This document shows, in pieces, positions 32,378 to 42,929 of a stretch of 64,000 nt of DNA. The notes below the pieces were generated by a model. It was not told the origin of the DNA and did not search any database. It saw only the letters and a program-made list of their open reading frames with translations. Every line of letters starts with the position of its first letter. Position 1 is the stretch's first letter. Both the position numbers and the translations under genes were made by a program. This DNA is from Areca catechu (lineage: Eukaryota > Streptophyta > Magnoliopsida > Arecales > Arecaceae): the NCBI GenBank assembly GCA_021397845.1, contig CM038045.1, positions 123,238,496 to 123,302,495 of the forward strand, given 5' to 3'.

Positions 32378-34221
32378 CTGAAAGGAAAACCAAAGCTAAT
32401 TAGTATATATGAATTATTAACCTAAAGACATGGACTTTAGTCTAAGGGTCCCTTCCACTATTTTGCTCAGATTGGTAGCCTTTACCTCCAATCTGAGGAA
32501 TTACTTTAATTCCCTAGTGGGTACTAGAGTCCAATAGACAACACATGAGCCCGACTTTGGTCGGCCCACTCATGCATGTATAAAGGTAGGTTCTTCAACC
32601 GATTACTTCTCCAAGTAACCTCTAGTATTTGGGTTTTGCCCCAAGGTACACTTCAATCGGCCTTTGGACCTCTTATTGAAGGACCCGGTTAGGTCCAACC
32701 ATTAACATGACAAAATTCAATGCTTCTAACTAATGGATTGTCAAGCCCGACTTTGGCTGGTCCACCTGACCACCGTTAAGAGAGTCGCATTGAGCCATCA
32801 TATTAGGAACAACACTTTCAATAGCTCGATGAACACCTGATCTTTGGAACTGTTGATGAACACCCAATTACTGGACCCATTACCATCCCACTTAATGGGA
32901 GGCTAGGATTAGGTTATCCCTATAACTTTGTCTTTTTAAGGACCTAAAATTTTAGAGGATTTAATTTTAATTTGACAGATGAAGAGATGAGAAGACATGG
33001 ATCAACCTTCCACTGACCATATCAGCAAACAAGGAGGGTTACACATAACTAATGATTCATGGACATCTAAAATCAGTCAAGACTGATTAACCTTGGGTGA
33101 CAAGGGTTAACACGAGTCAATGAGCTATCCAATCAATCATGATTGACCACATTGGCCAGGTAAGTGAGATCATGGATTGGGTTCCGCCATTAACCATCTT
33201 GCCTAGACACCAACAGAGTTGACCAAGTAAGAGGTAGCCCCAAAGAACCATGATCAAAATGCCAAACTTACCTAGACACCAATCAGTTCATCAAAGTCGA
33301 TTAGACTAGTCTAAAAACTCGAGCTTTCTACTGAGCTACAAATTGGTCCATTTAGATTTATGGACTAATCAATCTAACTATTAGAGAGGTTTAAAGAGAA
33401 GAAATCCTAACTCAACATTTAATTAGATTAGTTCTCTAATTAGTTCAACGAATCTAAACTTAGGTCTAACCTAATCAAGGACCTAATAGAAGCTAACCCG
33501 TGACCCTTAAGGCTTATTGAAATGACTTAAAATCTTTGAATCACATTCTTAGAGTTCTTAGTCATTCTTAATTCTCAATTAAGTTTAATAACCTTAAATA
33601 AATTAAAACAATTTTAATTTACAAATGTAAAATAATTTTACAACAAATCAAAATTTGAATTCACTATTTTTCTGCATTTTCACCCCAAGTGTCGACTCAC
33701 CAGGAGCAAGTGTCGACATTAGGTGTCGACACTTGGATCGACTCAAGGCCTGAGACAGGAAGAAAACAGAACACCAGATTTTCTGTACTCGCTCATGAGT
33801 CGACACTTCCAAGGCCAAGTGTCGACTCACGAGCCCAAGTGTCGACACTTCCTGGTCAAGTGTCGACACTTCAACCCGAGATAGGAAAAAAATAGTGATT
33901 TCAAATCCAAAGTTTCTCCAAACTTTCAATAAATCCGATCAAAACATAACTCTTAGATCTTATCTAAAGTTATTTTATGATCATGTCATTAGATTAAAAT
34001 AATTTTTAATCTACATTTTCTTTTTTCTTTTCCTTTTCAAGAGTCAATCATAAGCTGCACCCCTACATGCCATAGGAGACTCCATTGAATGGGAAGAGAG
34101 GGTCTTGTAGTCCTACTTCTCTCCTATGACTGGACGGCCATGGTGAAGCACTCAATCCAAGTACTTTAAAAAGGTGATGTTAAGGCATGCTAGCATCATT
34201 ATACTACAAAAGGAACCTATT
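32378..34221 (-). other. long untranslated leader of Angela-like element
   Basis: 1.84 kb between the primer site and gag with no recognisable coding sequence. Its notable content is a palindrome cluster at 33683-33880. Such leaders normally hold packaging and dimerisation signals; that role here is inference. Confidence 0.65.
33683..33880. repeat. palindrome cluster in untranslated leader
   Basis: CAAGTGTCGACTCACC, AGTGTCGACATTAG, GTGTCGACACTTGG, GAGTCGACACTTCC, AAGTGTCGACTCACGAG, CAAGTGTCGACACTTCC and CAAGTGTCGACACTTC: seven GTCGAC-centred sites in 200 bp, at least three of them full 14-bp palindromes and the rest half-sites joined to GACTCAC. Confidence 0.88.
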
Positions 34222-34232
34222 GCTCTGATACC
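34222..34232 (-). other. primer binding site (initiator tRNA-Met type)
   Basis: Minus-strand GGTATCAGAGC adjoining the LTR end near 34235; the first T of the usual TGGTATCAGAGC is changed. Confidence 0.85.
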
Positions 34233-34234
34233 GT

Positions 34235-36035
34235 TGAAGGTGAAGCCTTTCACACAAGCAGGGCAAAAAAGATATATTTTAAAACTATTTTAAAACATGC
34301 ACAACAGAAGGCTTGGTAGATAGATCAAAACGATCTACCGATCTGCCCGTAACAGGATCTAGCATAATGATCAAGCATGCAAGCAAAACATCAACAGAGA
34401 GAAACATACAGAGATACAAAGTACCATACCTTAATATCTCTTAAAGTACTGAGAAGGATGAGGGCACTCGAGCCACACGAGTATCTGGCAGCGACAGGCG
34501 ATCCACACCAGGGCTCGACTCTGATCAACTCCCTTGGAGTGCTAGCTCTTTGGGATCCTTCGGGCCGATTTTCTTTTTCTGGGAAGACAAGGAGTGGTAG
34601 AACCCTTCCCAAGAAACACTCTTTCCGAAACCTAGCTTGAATGTTAGGTTTCTCACATCCAATCCCAAGTCCTCACTGAGCCCTTCTTCTTCCTCTCTTT
34701 TCTTTCAAAGAACCATTAGCTTAACCATTAGTAGCCTCTACAATGACCTTCATTTATAGGGGTAGCCATGAGAGGGAGAAAGAGGAAGGAGTAGTGTTGG
34801 GGGAGAGAGTCAAGGGCCATTCCAAATGGGTCCAAGCCAAAGAACGTAAGTATGACTATCATACCAAGAAAGCTTGGAGCCAAAAATGCCCAAATACTTG
34901 GATTTTGAATTCAAAATTCAAAGTCAAACATTCTAGAAATTCTTCCCAGAAATATACTCATCATAGCAAGTGTCGACACTTGCAAAATGCCAAGTGTCGA
35001 CACTTCTCTAAGTGTTGACACTTATAAAAATCCAACTGTCGACACTTGGAACATGGTCAATCATATTGACCTCCGGGGATGGCAAACGATTCACAATCAT
35101 CGATCAGCCTTAAGATCAGATAGAAACCTCTATGGTGTGTGACCCCATAGGTTCGAACACTAAGCCGGTAGCACTGGTACATTTTCAGTACCAGTCAAAG
35201 TCCTCATCTAGCAATAATATCCGACATCCGGATAGGTCGAAGGTATGGAGCACCTCACAAGAACCTCTGGCATATGGTTACCATATAATTCATCCCTTTG
35301 ATCTTATAATGCTCAGGATAATCTAGGGTTTGACTACCAACCCTAGTTTGGTCCATCCAAATCATGTCTTTCAACTTTACAAGTTTTGTGACTCCTTACA
35401 AGAACTATCCTAGCCAAGGATTTGTTAAATTGAGATATAGTGAGTCATTCACTCCAAACTATTTGGAGGGATCAATTCCATCTTGATCCACCACCGCTCC
35501 ACAGGTACTTGACTGCACCCAGAAACCTTCTGTCACTGGATTAGAAATCCAGATAGTCCGGCACCAAAGAATAGTGAGTTGCTTGCAAGCTACCATGGTA
35601 ATCTCAGGTTTGAGGGACACATACACCCATATCCCTTTGCGAGCAACCATTTGGCAGAAGGGATTTTCGCAGATGGTCACGTTCAGTGAGATATCATACA
35701 TTTCACTTGCATGTCACACCAGTGTCTCCACGCTTCTTGGTTAAGAGGACAACCAACAAATGTGATATACAACAACCTACACTTGATACATTGTCGTCCT
35801 ATAATAATGTATCATTTGGTTGTGAACCAGTTTAAGAACTACTTGATATATCCTCTCTATATCAAACAAAGTAGTTCCAAGGACTCCATCATATAAGAGT
35901 TCATTTCAGGAAAATATAAATATGATGAATGGCTAAAAAAGAATAACTTTTATTTATTAAAAAATCATATACAAATACAAGATAGCACAACCGTCTACAG
36001 CCTAGACGATTGGCTTTGGGATACAATTCCCAACA
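34235..36035 (-). repeat. 5' LTR of Angela-like element
   Basis: 1,801 bp, partner of 26637-28417, starting (minus) TGTTGGGAATTGTA at 36035. It carries the palindrome cluster at 34968-35050 (four GTCGACACTT-type copies, one changed to GTGTTGACAC). Confidence 0.9.
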
Positions 36036-36040
36036 AACTC
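36036..36040. repeat. target site duplication AACTC (right)
   Basis: AACTC directly after CCCAACA at 36035, matching the left copy. Confidence 0.92.
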
Positions 36041-36479
36041 TATATTTTCATTGATAATATTAATATTAACAAATTTTTGAAGATATATTTATTATAGTGC
36101 CAGTAATCAAGATGATCCAGATTTGTTTTCTGCTCTTTGATTTTGTTCTTATTTTTTACGATGTAAGAATTTTTGCCGGACGCTTCCATTTGACTTGTGC
36201 TGGCTTTGTTTATTCACTACTTGTGCTTAATTTTTAAACTCTATTGAATTAAAATAATGATAATAGCAAATGTTAGTAAACTTGATTTATCTTTGCTTTT
36301 GCTTTGGACTTGTGCTGATGTAATAATCAGCAGGTTAGAATTTATAGGTTGGAATCCTAGTTCTCTAAATAGCACTTGGAAAAAATCTAAATACAGATGT
36401 TATTCCATTTCAAAGATCTGCACATGTATGGATGACTAAATGGTATGAATCTTTGCTCCTAGAGGTTTCTATCATTGTG

Positions 36480-37084
36480 TCCTAAATTCCATGTTTCATT
36501 TATCCTTGGAAAACTCCTTGAAATTATTTTCTCAAAATTATTCCTTAAAAAATCCCTCGGAAATTATTCTTCAAAAAATCCCTTGGAGATGTTCCCTCGA
36601 AAAATCTCTCAGAAATTATTCATCAAAAAATTTCTCAGAAAATCCCTCGGAGATGTTCTCTCGAAAAATCCCTCGGAGATGTTCCCTCAAAAAATCCCTT
36701 AAAAATTATTTCTCAAAAAATCTCTCGGAGATGTTTCATCGAAAAATCCCTCGAAGATGTTCCCTCAGAAAATCCTTTGAAAATTATTCCTCAAAAATCC
36801 CTCGAGAATTATTCCTCGAAAAATCCCTCGAAAAATTTCTCGAAGATGTTCCCTAGGAAAATCCCTTGGAGTTGTTCCCTCGGAAAATCCCCTCGATAAT
36901 ATTCCCTTGGAAATATTCCCTCGGTAAATTTCTCAGAAAATAAATTCTTTTGGAAAAATCTCGACATTTTTTTTTGAGGATGGTTTTTCTGACAACCATG
37001 TTTCTGTTGGAAATCTATCGAAAATATAAATTTTTGACAATTTTTTTCCATTTTCCCTCGGAAATGGCCCTATTTCTTGTAGTG
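36480..37084 (-). mobile_element. CACTA-type DNA transposon end with subterminal repeats
   Basis: The right edge, read on the minus strand, is CACTACAAGAAATAGGGCC, the canonical CACTA terminal inverted repeat, ending at 37084 and followed by TTA. Inside it, TTCCCTCGGAAAT-like and AAAATCCCTCGGAG words recur every 15-30 bp from about 36500 to 37050 (at least fifteen copies), the expected transposase-binding subterminal array. The opposite terminus is not visible in the window, so this may be a truncated end or the partner may have been lost. No transposase seen. Confidence 0.8.
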
Positions 37085-37087
37085 TTA

Positions 37088-38340
37088 GTTAGGGATTGTG
37101 AAGAGGATTAAAGGATTTCTTTCTTATCTAATGCTTGCAGAACCTTCTCTTTAAATGATGGATTATATATAGTTGGACAAGGTTGATATTATGAATAGAG
37201 CTGATCGTAATAGGGTATATTTATGAACAGAGATCTTTACATTACTAGGGCAACCATTAGGTGTGGTTGCCATGAAAAATCTGGTTGAGCCCTCTAGCTT
37301 GAATTATAAGCATTAAAGTATGGGTTATTTCCTAGTTTATAGGCCATTTGGGTTTGATCTTGATAGATTGGCTCATACATAAACTTAGGAAATTATCATA
37401 CAGTTAAGTATTTTATTTGCTCATATATAAACTCAGGAAATTATCAAACAGTTATGTATTCACTCACGAAGTGAGTAGGGCTCAAAAATATTGAGCATTG
37501 TGTAGAAACAAAAGATGGAGAGGAAAAGTATTTGATAGCTAGTAGATGATTTAATCGATTACTCATCCAATTTACTTTATAGGATAACTCATCCAATTTA
37601 CTATTAAGATCTATATTTCTAGCACTACTCTATTTTATTAGATTATTCTGATTGGTTGAATATGCAGTCAAGGGTCCTAGATAAGAGCAATCCTTCTTCA
37701 ATTTTTTTAGTATTTTTTCTTAAGGAAAGAGGGGAGAAGAAGAAAGACGAAAGAGAGAGAATAGTTCTAAAGATGAGGGCCTAAGGAATCCTAAACCTAA
37801 GATTGATAGAGAAAAATTAGTTAAGGTTTAATATTAATTGTAAACAAGTTAGTACATAATGGACTCTCTATCATAGGGTTAACCTATATCTAGACAGCTC
37901 CTGACTACCAAGGCTATCTTGGATCCCTCCAAGTTAGAAACCAATTAAGTAATAACCTCTCTTCAGGGCTACAACGTCCTTGAACCCTTTCCTATACACA
38001 AGTCAATTAGCCAATCCTGACCAGTCCAACTCTTTTAGGTGCCTTGTCCTAATGAGCTCAAAAAATTCTAAGGGTTAACATATAATTAATTTTAAATTAA
38101 AGATCTGGGCTAATGCAATATGCAGGGCAGTGGTTTGTGAGCCAAGGAAGGGTGATAAAATCCCTACCTTATGTTGATTGAGTTTTTGCCCTTTAGATAG
38201 CTTATGAAGATGCAATGCAATGCATACAGATATCAAAACAAGTTAATTTTATATTTTAAATCTCTAAAAACATCTTAATCAATTTTATTAAATTCTTAAT
38301 TTAATAATTTTTAATTTTTTATATTTTTTATAAACTAACC
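37088..38340. other. unassigned, probably decayed retrotransposon interior
   Basis: AT-rich, no supported open frame. The run of short phrases at 37855-38050 and the primer-site-like sequence at its right edge suggest the interior start of an old minus-oriented LTR element. Confidence 0.35.
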
Positions 38341-38345
38341 ATGCT

Positions 38346-38380
38346 AATAATCCCTAGTAATAGTGCCAAAATTTGATCAC
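38346..38380 (-). other. degenerate gypsy primer site next to an LTR end (minus)
   Basis: Minus-strand GTGATCAAATTTTGGCACTA then TTACTAGGG mirrors the plus-strand site at 41908-41938 (GCGATCAAATTTTGGTGCCG then TTACCAGGG). Both resemble the TTTTGGCGCCGTTGCCGGGG-type site of Athila-like elements. It implies a minus-oriented LTR starting at about 38380 and extending right; its far end is not clear. Confidence 0.5.
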
Positions 38381-38979
38381 TCTTATAGGCAGTCAAAAAT
38401 TATTCACTAATTCAAACTATAGTTAGGGTAAATTGAAATAATATCCTTAGGGATTAGTTGGGATTATTCATGCAAGATGATTAGATCTAAGGATACATAA
38501 GATGAAACTAATTTAGAAGTTTTATTGTCAACAAACAAAACAATAATCAAGATTGATTGGCTCAATTTTTTATGACTAAAGAGAGGGATTAAGCTATAAT
38601 TAAAAAGGCATTAACAAACTACAGGTACTGATCCTAGTTCTAAAGATTAGGACCATAAGCAATTGAGAAATCATCCATAGATTAGGCTCAGCTAAGATAA
38701 GTCTAATAAAATCAAAGAAGGGTTTATGCTCACTACCAATAACAAGGTATGCTTATTTAAAGTGAAAATGATGTTTTAATCATGATCATGGTCGAACCTG
38801 GAAGAGGAGGCATTCTACCAAGTTGAGTTGCAATCCTGGTTAGATGGCAAGTTCATTAAAGTCTTCGGATTTGAATTACCAAAACATGAGATAAACAACA
38901 ATCATTAAACAAGAGTTATCCTAGATAGGAACAAAAGAGCAATTTAGTCCAATAAGGCCCAAAATAAAAATTGGCAGGG

Positions 38980-39740
38980 GTTTTGGGATCTACTTCGAGG
39001 AGTGTGTAGGGTGTTTGATGATTGTGTGGACTCCATTGGGCTCTCGAGAGAAGAATAGAGTTCGGTCTATGGGGGCTTCAGAGGTGGGAACCGGGAAAGC
39101 TTCTCGGTGATCTCGAAGGAGGGCAATGTTGGGATAAAAAGGCTACTAGATGGGCGGCACAGCAAAATATGGTGGTTATGTCCGATTGGTGGGATGCTTC
39201 ATGAATAGAGGAAAGGGGAAGACGTCAATCAAAGATGAAGGATTGATGGGGTGAGGCTGATTAGGGGAGGTAGCACGATCATGGGAGGTGGTGGTGTGGA
39301 CATTCTTCGCATGCATGGTGACCACAAAAGTGGGCAATCACTGGAAGTGGTGCCGATGGGGCTTTCAAATGGGAGAATGGAAGTGGGTGGTAGTAATAGA
39401 AGCATGGAGTGGTGGGGTGGCGGTTGTCTGGAGGTGAAGAGTTTCATGGAGGGAGGATGGGAGGAAGCCACGGGCAATGGGTTTGGTGGTGCCAGAGGGG
39501 TTACCAAAGGAATCTCCAACAATAAGAGCCGCATCGGCTTTCCTTTTCTTTAGGATGGCCCTCTTCAACTCACAGGCAATCGAAGGATCCATATCTGAAA
39601 TTAATGAAAAAGGATGTTTAGAAAGAACCAAAGACTGACATAAAAGATAAAATGGATCAAAGTTTTTCTTACCTTTTAGTTGAACCTGGTTGACCCTCGT
39701 GTTAAAATGGGTCACCTCGAACAGCAACACTTTCAAGCTG
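38980..39740. other. G-rich segment with a possible minus-strand coding scrap
   Basis: On the minus strand, 39600-39480 reads MDPSIACELKRAILKKRKA, then DAALIVGDSFGNPSGTTKP, which looks protein-like, before a Pro/His-rich tail. I cannot assign a family. It may be a fragment carried by the LTR relic around it. The plus-strand G-rich frames here are not convincing. Confidence 0.3.
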
Positions 39741-39989
39741 GGGACTTGAAAATACCGAAGAATGCCAATCCATTTGATAAGTCTATTAATTATCCTAATT
39801 CAACCATTAAAATAAATATTGATTAATATATATTTAATAAGAATTGATGCTTTTTATTTAAGTTTTGTAGAAAAAAAGTTCATAGATGGGAAGAGCTCAA
39901 TTTTTGGAGTATAACGGTGCAAACGATAGTTAAATCAAAGTTTGAACGAGCCCGAGATTCAAGTTTGAAATCTATTAAGGAATTGCACA

Positions 39990-40620
39990 ATTTTTAGAGC
40001 AACCAGTCCACCATGGACTGGCCACTCGGTTCAAAGAAGCCCCTAACAGTCCACGGCTGCCATTGTCGCCGGTCCACGGAGCCGTTTCGTGGACCACAGA
40101 CCATCCCAAGCTCCGTTGTCACCGGGGAAGCCGACGGAGTTTCTCTCCTCATTGCCGGGAGCTCCGTCCCCGTTGGGGGCCAGCCAATCACCGTCAAAAT
40201 GCCACCCGGCCACCATCTTCAATTTTTTCTCCTAATTGGCCACTATCTTCTCCGAACCACCGCCATCCCTCCTTGCTTCCTGCCAACCGACCACCGTCCA
40301 GCCACGCCGGCCATCACTCCACACTGCTCCGTTCATCGCCCGACTACCCCCTATGATGCCTTCAACCTCCGTCCCACCGACCACCAGCTCATAACCATCA
40401 CCGCCCGTCACCGGCCACTGTTGTCAACGCCACCAACACCACTAAGAGCTACCTATCGTTTGCCTCTTCTGCCACCACCATTCGACCGGTCACCATCCTC
40501 CCTGTCCAAGCTCCATGATTCCTATCATTGTCTTCCCTGTTGATGGGCTGCCACCACCGCCACCGCCATCACCGCTGCCTCCATCGCCACCGCCATCACC
40601 GCTGCCTCACGCCACCTGCT
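39990..40620. other. Pro/Thr/His-codon-rich GC island
   Basis: A CCACC/CCGCC-rich tract with an open plus frame (40013-40543) lacking any recognisable motif. It ends in a short direct repeat (ATCACCGCTGCCTCCATCGC type) at 40566-40612. Low-complexity composition explains the open frame; probably part of an LTR. Confidence 0.35.
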
Positions 40621-40649
40621 CTGCCACAATTGGGGGAGGCATCCTAGTT

Positions 40650-41914
40650 CCAGTCAAAGAAGGATCCCGGACTTCAATCTGAGATCAGGATTCAATGAGG
40701 AGTCCGGGTGGGACTCTGTTCGATCAGGAAGGAGAGAGAGCATCGGTGCACGAATCCTAGCACGATTTGAGGACTGTGAATAGAATAGATGGCTCAGAAT
40801 TCTTTATGCAATATCTTGCCAATCTTGAGTCCGATTAATTCCAAATTTGACTGGGAGAAAGCCTTAACGAGCTCTATAAAAGGAGGACCCCATGTAGTAG
40901 TCTAGATATCAATTACTTTAGCAAGTTTTATCCAAGTTATTTTATTTCTTTCTTTAATATCATTGTATTGGCTTAGAAAATAGAGGGAATCATAGAGGAG
41001 ATGCTGGCGGCAGTGATGTGCTAGGCTCCTTCAACCTGGGATGAAGATGAAGCCCGCACTTAGGTTTTCTACTTCTTTTTGTATTTAATTCCAAAGCAAT
41101 AAAGGTATGTTGTTCTCATCTACATCTATTGATCTTGTTTTTTTGTTGAGGTACTAATCTAGCATATATGGCCTATACCCTCTATTGACGTGCCATGATC
41201 TTAGGATAGGTACGTACCTAAGAGAGGTAGATCGTAGTATGGTAGATTAGACCCCTAAACTTGCATAGAAATTAGATAGTTTATACTCTAAGAGGGTAGA
41301 TTAGACCCCTGGGATGAAGATGAAGCCCGCACTCAGGTTTTCTACTTCTTTTTGTATTTAATTCCAAAGCAATAAAGGTATGTTGTTCTCATCTACATCT
41401 ATTGATCTTGTTTTTTTTGTTGAGGTACTAATCTAGCATATATGGCCTATACCCTCTATCGACGTGCCATGATCTTAGGATAGGTACGTACCTAAGAGAG
41501 GTAGATCGTAGTATGGTAGATTAGACCCCTAAACTTGCATAGAAATTAGATAGTTTATACTCTAAGAGGACGTGTTGTGATCTCCAGATACAACCCGTAC
41601 CTAGCAAGAGATAAACTATTCTAATACTGAATTTGCAAGAATAATTATTATTGTGATATAAAGAGAAGAAGGTGAAACTAGTATGCATGGTAGATTCAGG
41701 TTTTCAGGTGACTTTTCCTATTGTCTTGATTCAATTAATTAAATACTTGCTCTCTTTTCATAATTACTGATCTTAATCTAATCTTTATAAGTAATTATCT
41801 TTTACTTTTCTTTCCTATGAAATCATTATCCTCGGTCCTCAAGGATACGATCCCGACTCACCACTAGCTATAATAGGAGTAGGTTTTATTTTTTATCGTC
41901 CACAATAGCGATCA
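40650..41914 (+). repeat. gypsy-type LTR (plus), Athila-like primer site
   Basis: A TATA box TCTATAAAAGG at 40875-40885, downstream AT-rich sequence and an end at CAATAGCGATCA just before TTTTGGTGCCGTTACCAGGG (41918-41937) together mark the right part of a plus-strand LTR followed by its primer site. The left boundary is not determined. It holds the 274-bp duplication at 41038-41571. No gag follows; the interior is cut off by 42.2 kb. Confidence 0.55.
41038..41571. repeat. near-identical 274-bp direct duplication
   Basis: GGGATGAAGATGAAGCCCGC begins at 41038 and again at 41312; the two copies run to TATACTCTAAGAGG with only about three differences (CACTTAGG/CACTCAGG, one extra T in the T-run, CTATTGACG/CTATCGACG). 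This is much younger than the surrounding LTR decay. Confidence 0.92.
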
Positions 41915-41917
41915 AAT

Positions 41918-41937
41918 TTTGGTGCCGTTACCAGGGA
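41918..41937 (+). other. primer binding site, gypsy (Athila-like)
   Basis: TTTTGGTGCCGTTACCAGGG differs by two bases from TTTTGGCGCCGTTGCCGGGG-type sites known from Athila-like elements. Confidence 0.5.
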
Positions 41938-42229
41938 TCAAGGCATGATTGTTTCACGAAAAAAAAGTAATTTTTTTTTATATATAGTTATTGTTCTCTT
42001 TAATTTATTACCTTTTTTGGTTACTTTAATTATTAGATTTTCTTATTTTTTTTTCTAACATAAAAAAAAAAACTTTCCTTTTTATAAATCCACTTTTAAC
42101 CGGTTAGCCTTTCCTTAATTAAGCTACCTTAAATAACCCACAAGAAAATCCTAAGTCACATTCCATAAAATGTAATTAATTTTAGAAACAAGTAATAAAC
42201 TTTAAAAACTTCCTAACTTGTTGGACTTC

Positions 42230-42906
42230 TTGCTTATTTTACATTGCATTGTCATAAAACACTTATTGAAGTAAGAGCACTTGAGCTTTGAAGTCAGCCT
42301 TCAAGCTTTCACCAACTCTTACCAGAAGCTTGAAGCACCTTTTGAAGAAAGCAAGGAAGCAATTGAAGTGCATTGAAGAGCATTCAATAGAGCTTCACTC
42401 GAGCTGTCTTGGCAACCACCCGACAACAGAGTTTATCATTTTTGTTGCTTCTTTATTCTATTCTTAGAATATTTGGGTTATTGGAGAGCCCGGTTGTAAA
42501 AATCAAATATGTTTCTTTGGTGAGCCTTTTTCAAAAACCAAAGTGTAGAGGTTCTAGGTGAGCCTGTAAAAACATAGTGTGGGTTTCTTTAGTGAGCCCG
42601 GTTCAAAAACCAAAGTGTAGAGGATAGGATTGTGAGCCTGTAAAACAATCCGACTGTATTCCGGTTTGGGGGATATAGTGAAAATCCCGAGTGGTGAACT
42701 TGGGTATCGGACGTAGGAGCTGGGTTGCTCCGAACCACTATAAACCTGCCTTGTTTGTGTTGTGTTTGATTTACCTTTCAGCTTCTGCATTTAATCTCTG
42801 ATTGACACAGCACCTAACCACTAAAAAGGAATTACTTGTGGATATACTTGCAAAAATTTTGTAATTCCCAATTCACCCCCCTCTTGGAAAAAGCCACCTG
42901 GGCAAC
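42230..42906 (+). repeat. truncated copia LTR, 3' end (Sirevirus-like family)
   Basis: CCCAATTCACCCCCCTCTTGG ending in GGGCAACA at 42906 is the reverse-complement counterpart of the LTR end at 3062-3110. Upstream it has the AGTGAGCCCGGTTCAAAAACC duplication (42512-42560 and 42591-42640 regions). The LTR's TGTTGG start is missing. No primer site follows, so it is a 3' or solo LTR; it abuts the Tat element's antisense gene, replacing that element's 3' LTR. Confidence 0.75.
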
Positions 42907-42929
42907 ACCGAACCTTCTCGGTCAATAGG

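Larger units (their letters stand above)
26637..36035 (-). mobile_element. complete Ty1/copia element, Angela-like, 9.4 kb
   Basis: Two LTRs (26637-28417 and 34235-36035), tRNA-Met primer site (34222-34232), gag-protease-integrase-RT-RNase H on the minus strand, a polypurine tract beside the 3' LTR, and exact AACTC target duplications at 26632-26636 and 36036-36040. LTR length near 1.8 kb and total size fit the Angela lineage (inference). Every domain is recognisable but all are interrupted by stops or frameshifts, so this is an inactive copy. Host sequence was continuous across GAGAGTT|AACTC|TATATTTTC before insertion. Confidence 0.92.

Noticed and set aside
36209..36225. Left terminus of the CACTA element (CACTACTTGTG)
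   Set aside because: Only the first six bases agree with the right terminus CACTACAAGAAATAGGG; no subterminal repeats beside it and no matching TTA duplication.
40013..40543. 176-codon plus frame rich in Pro, His and Thr
   Set aside because: Explained by CCACC/CCGCC low-complexity composition within LTR-like DNA; no domain and no promoter context.
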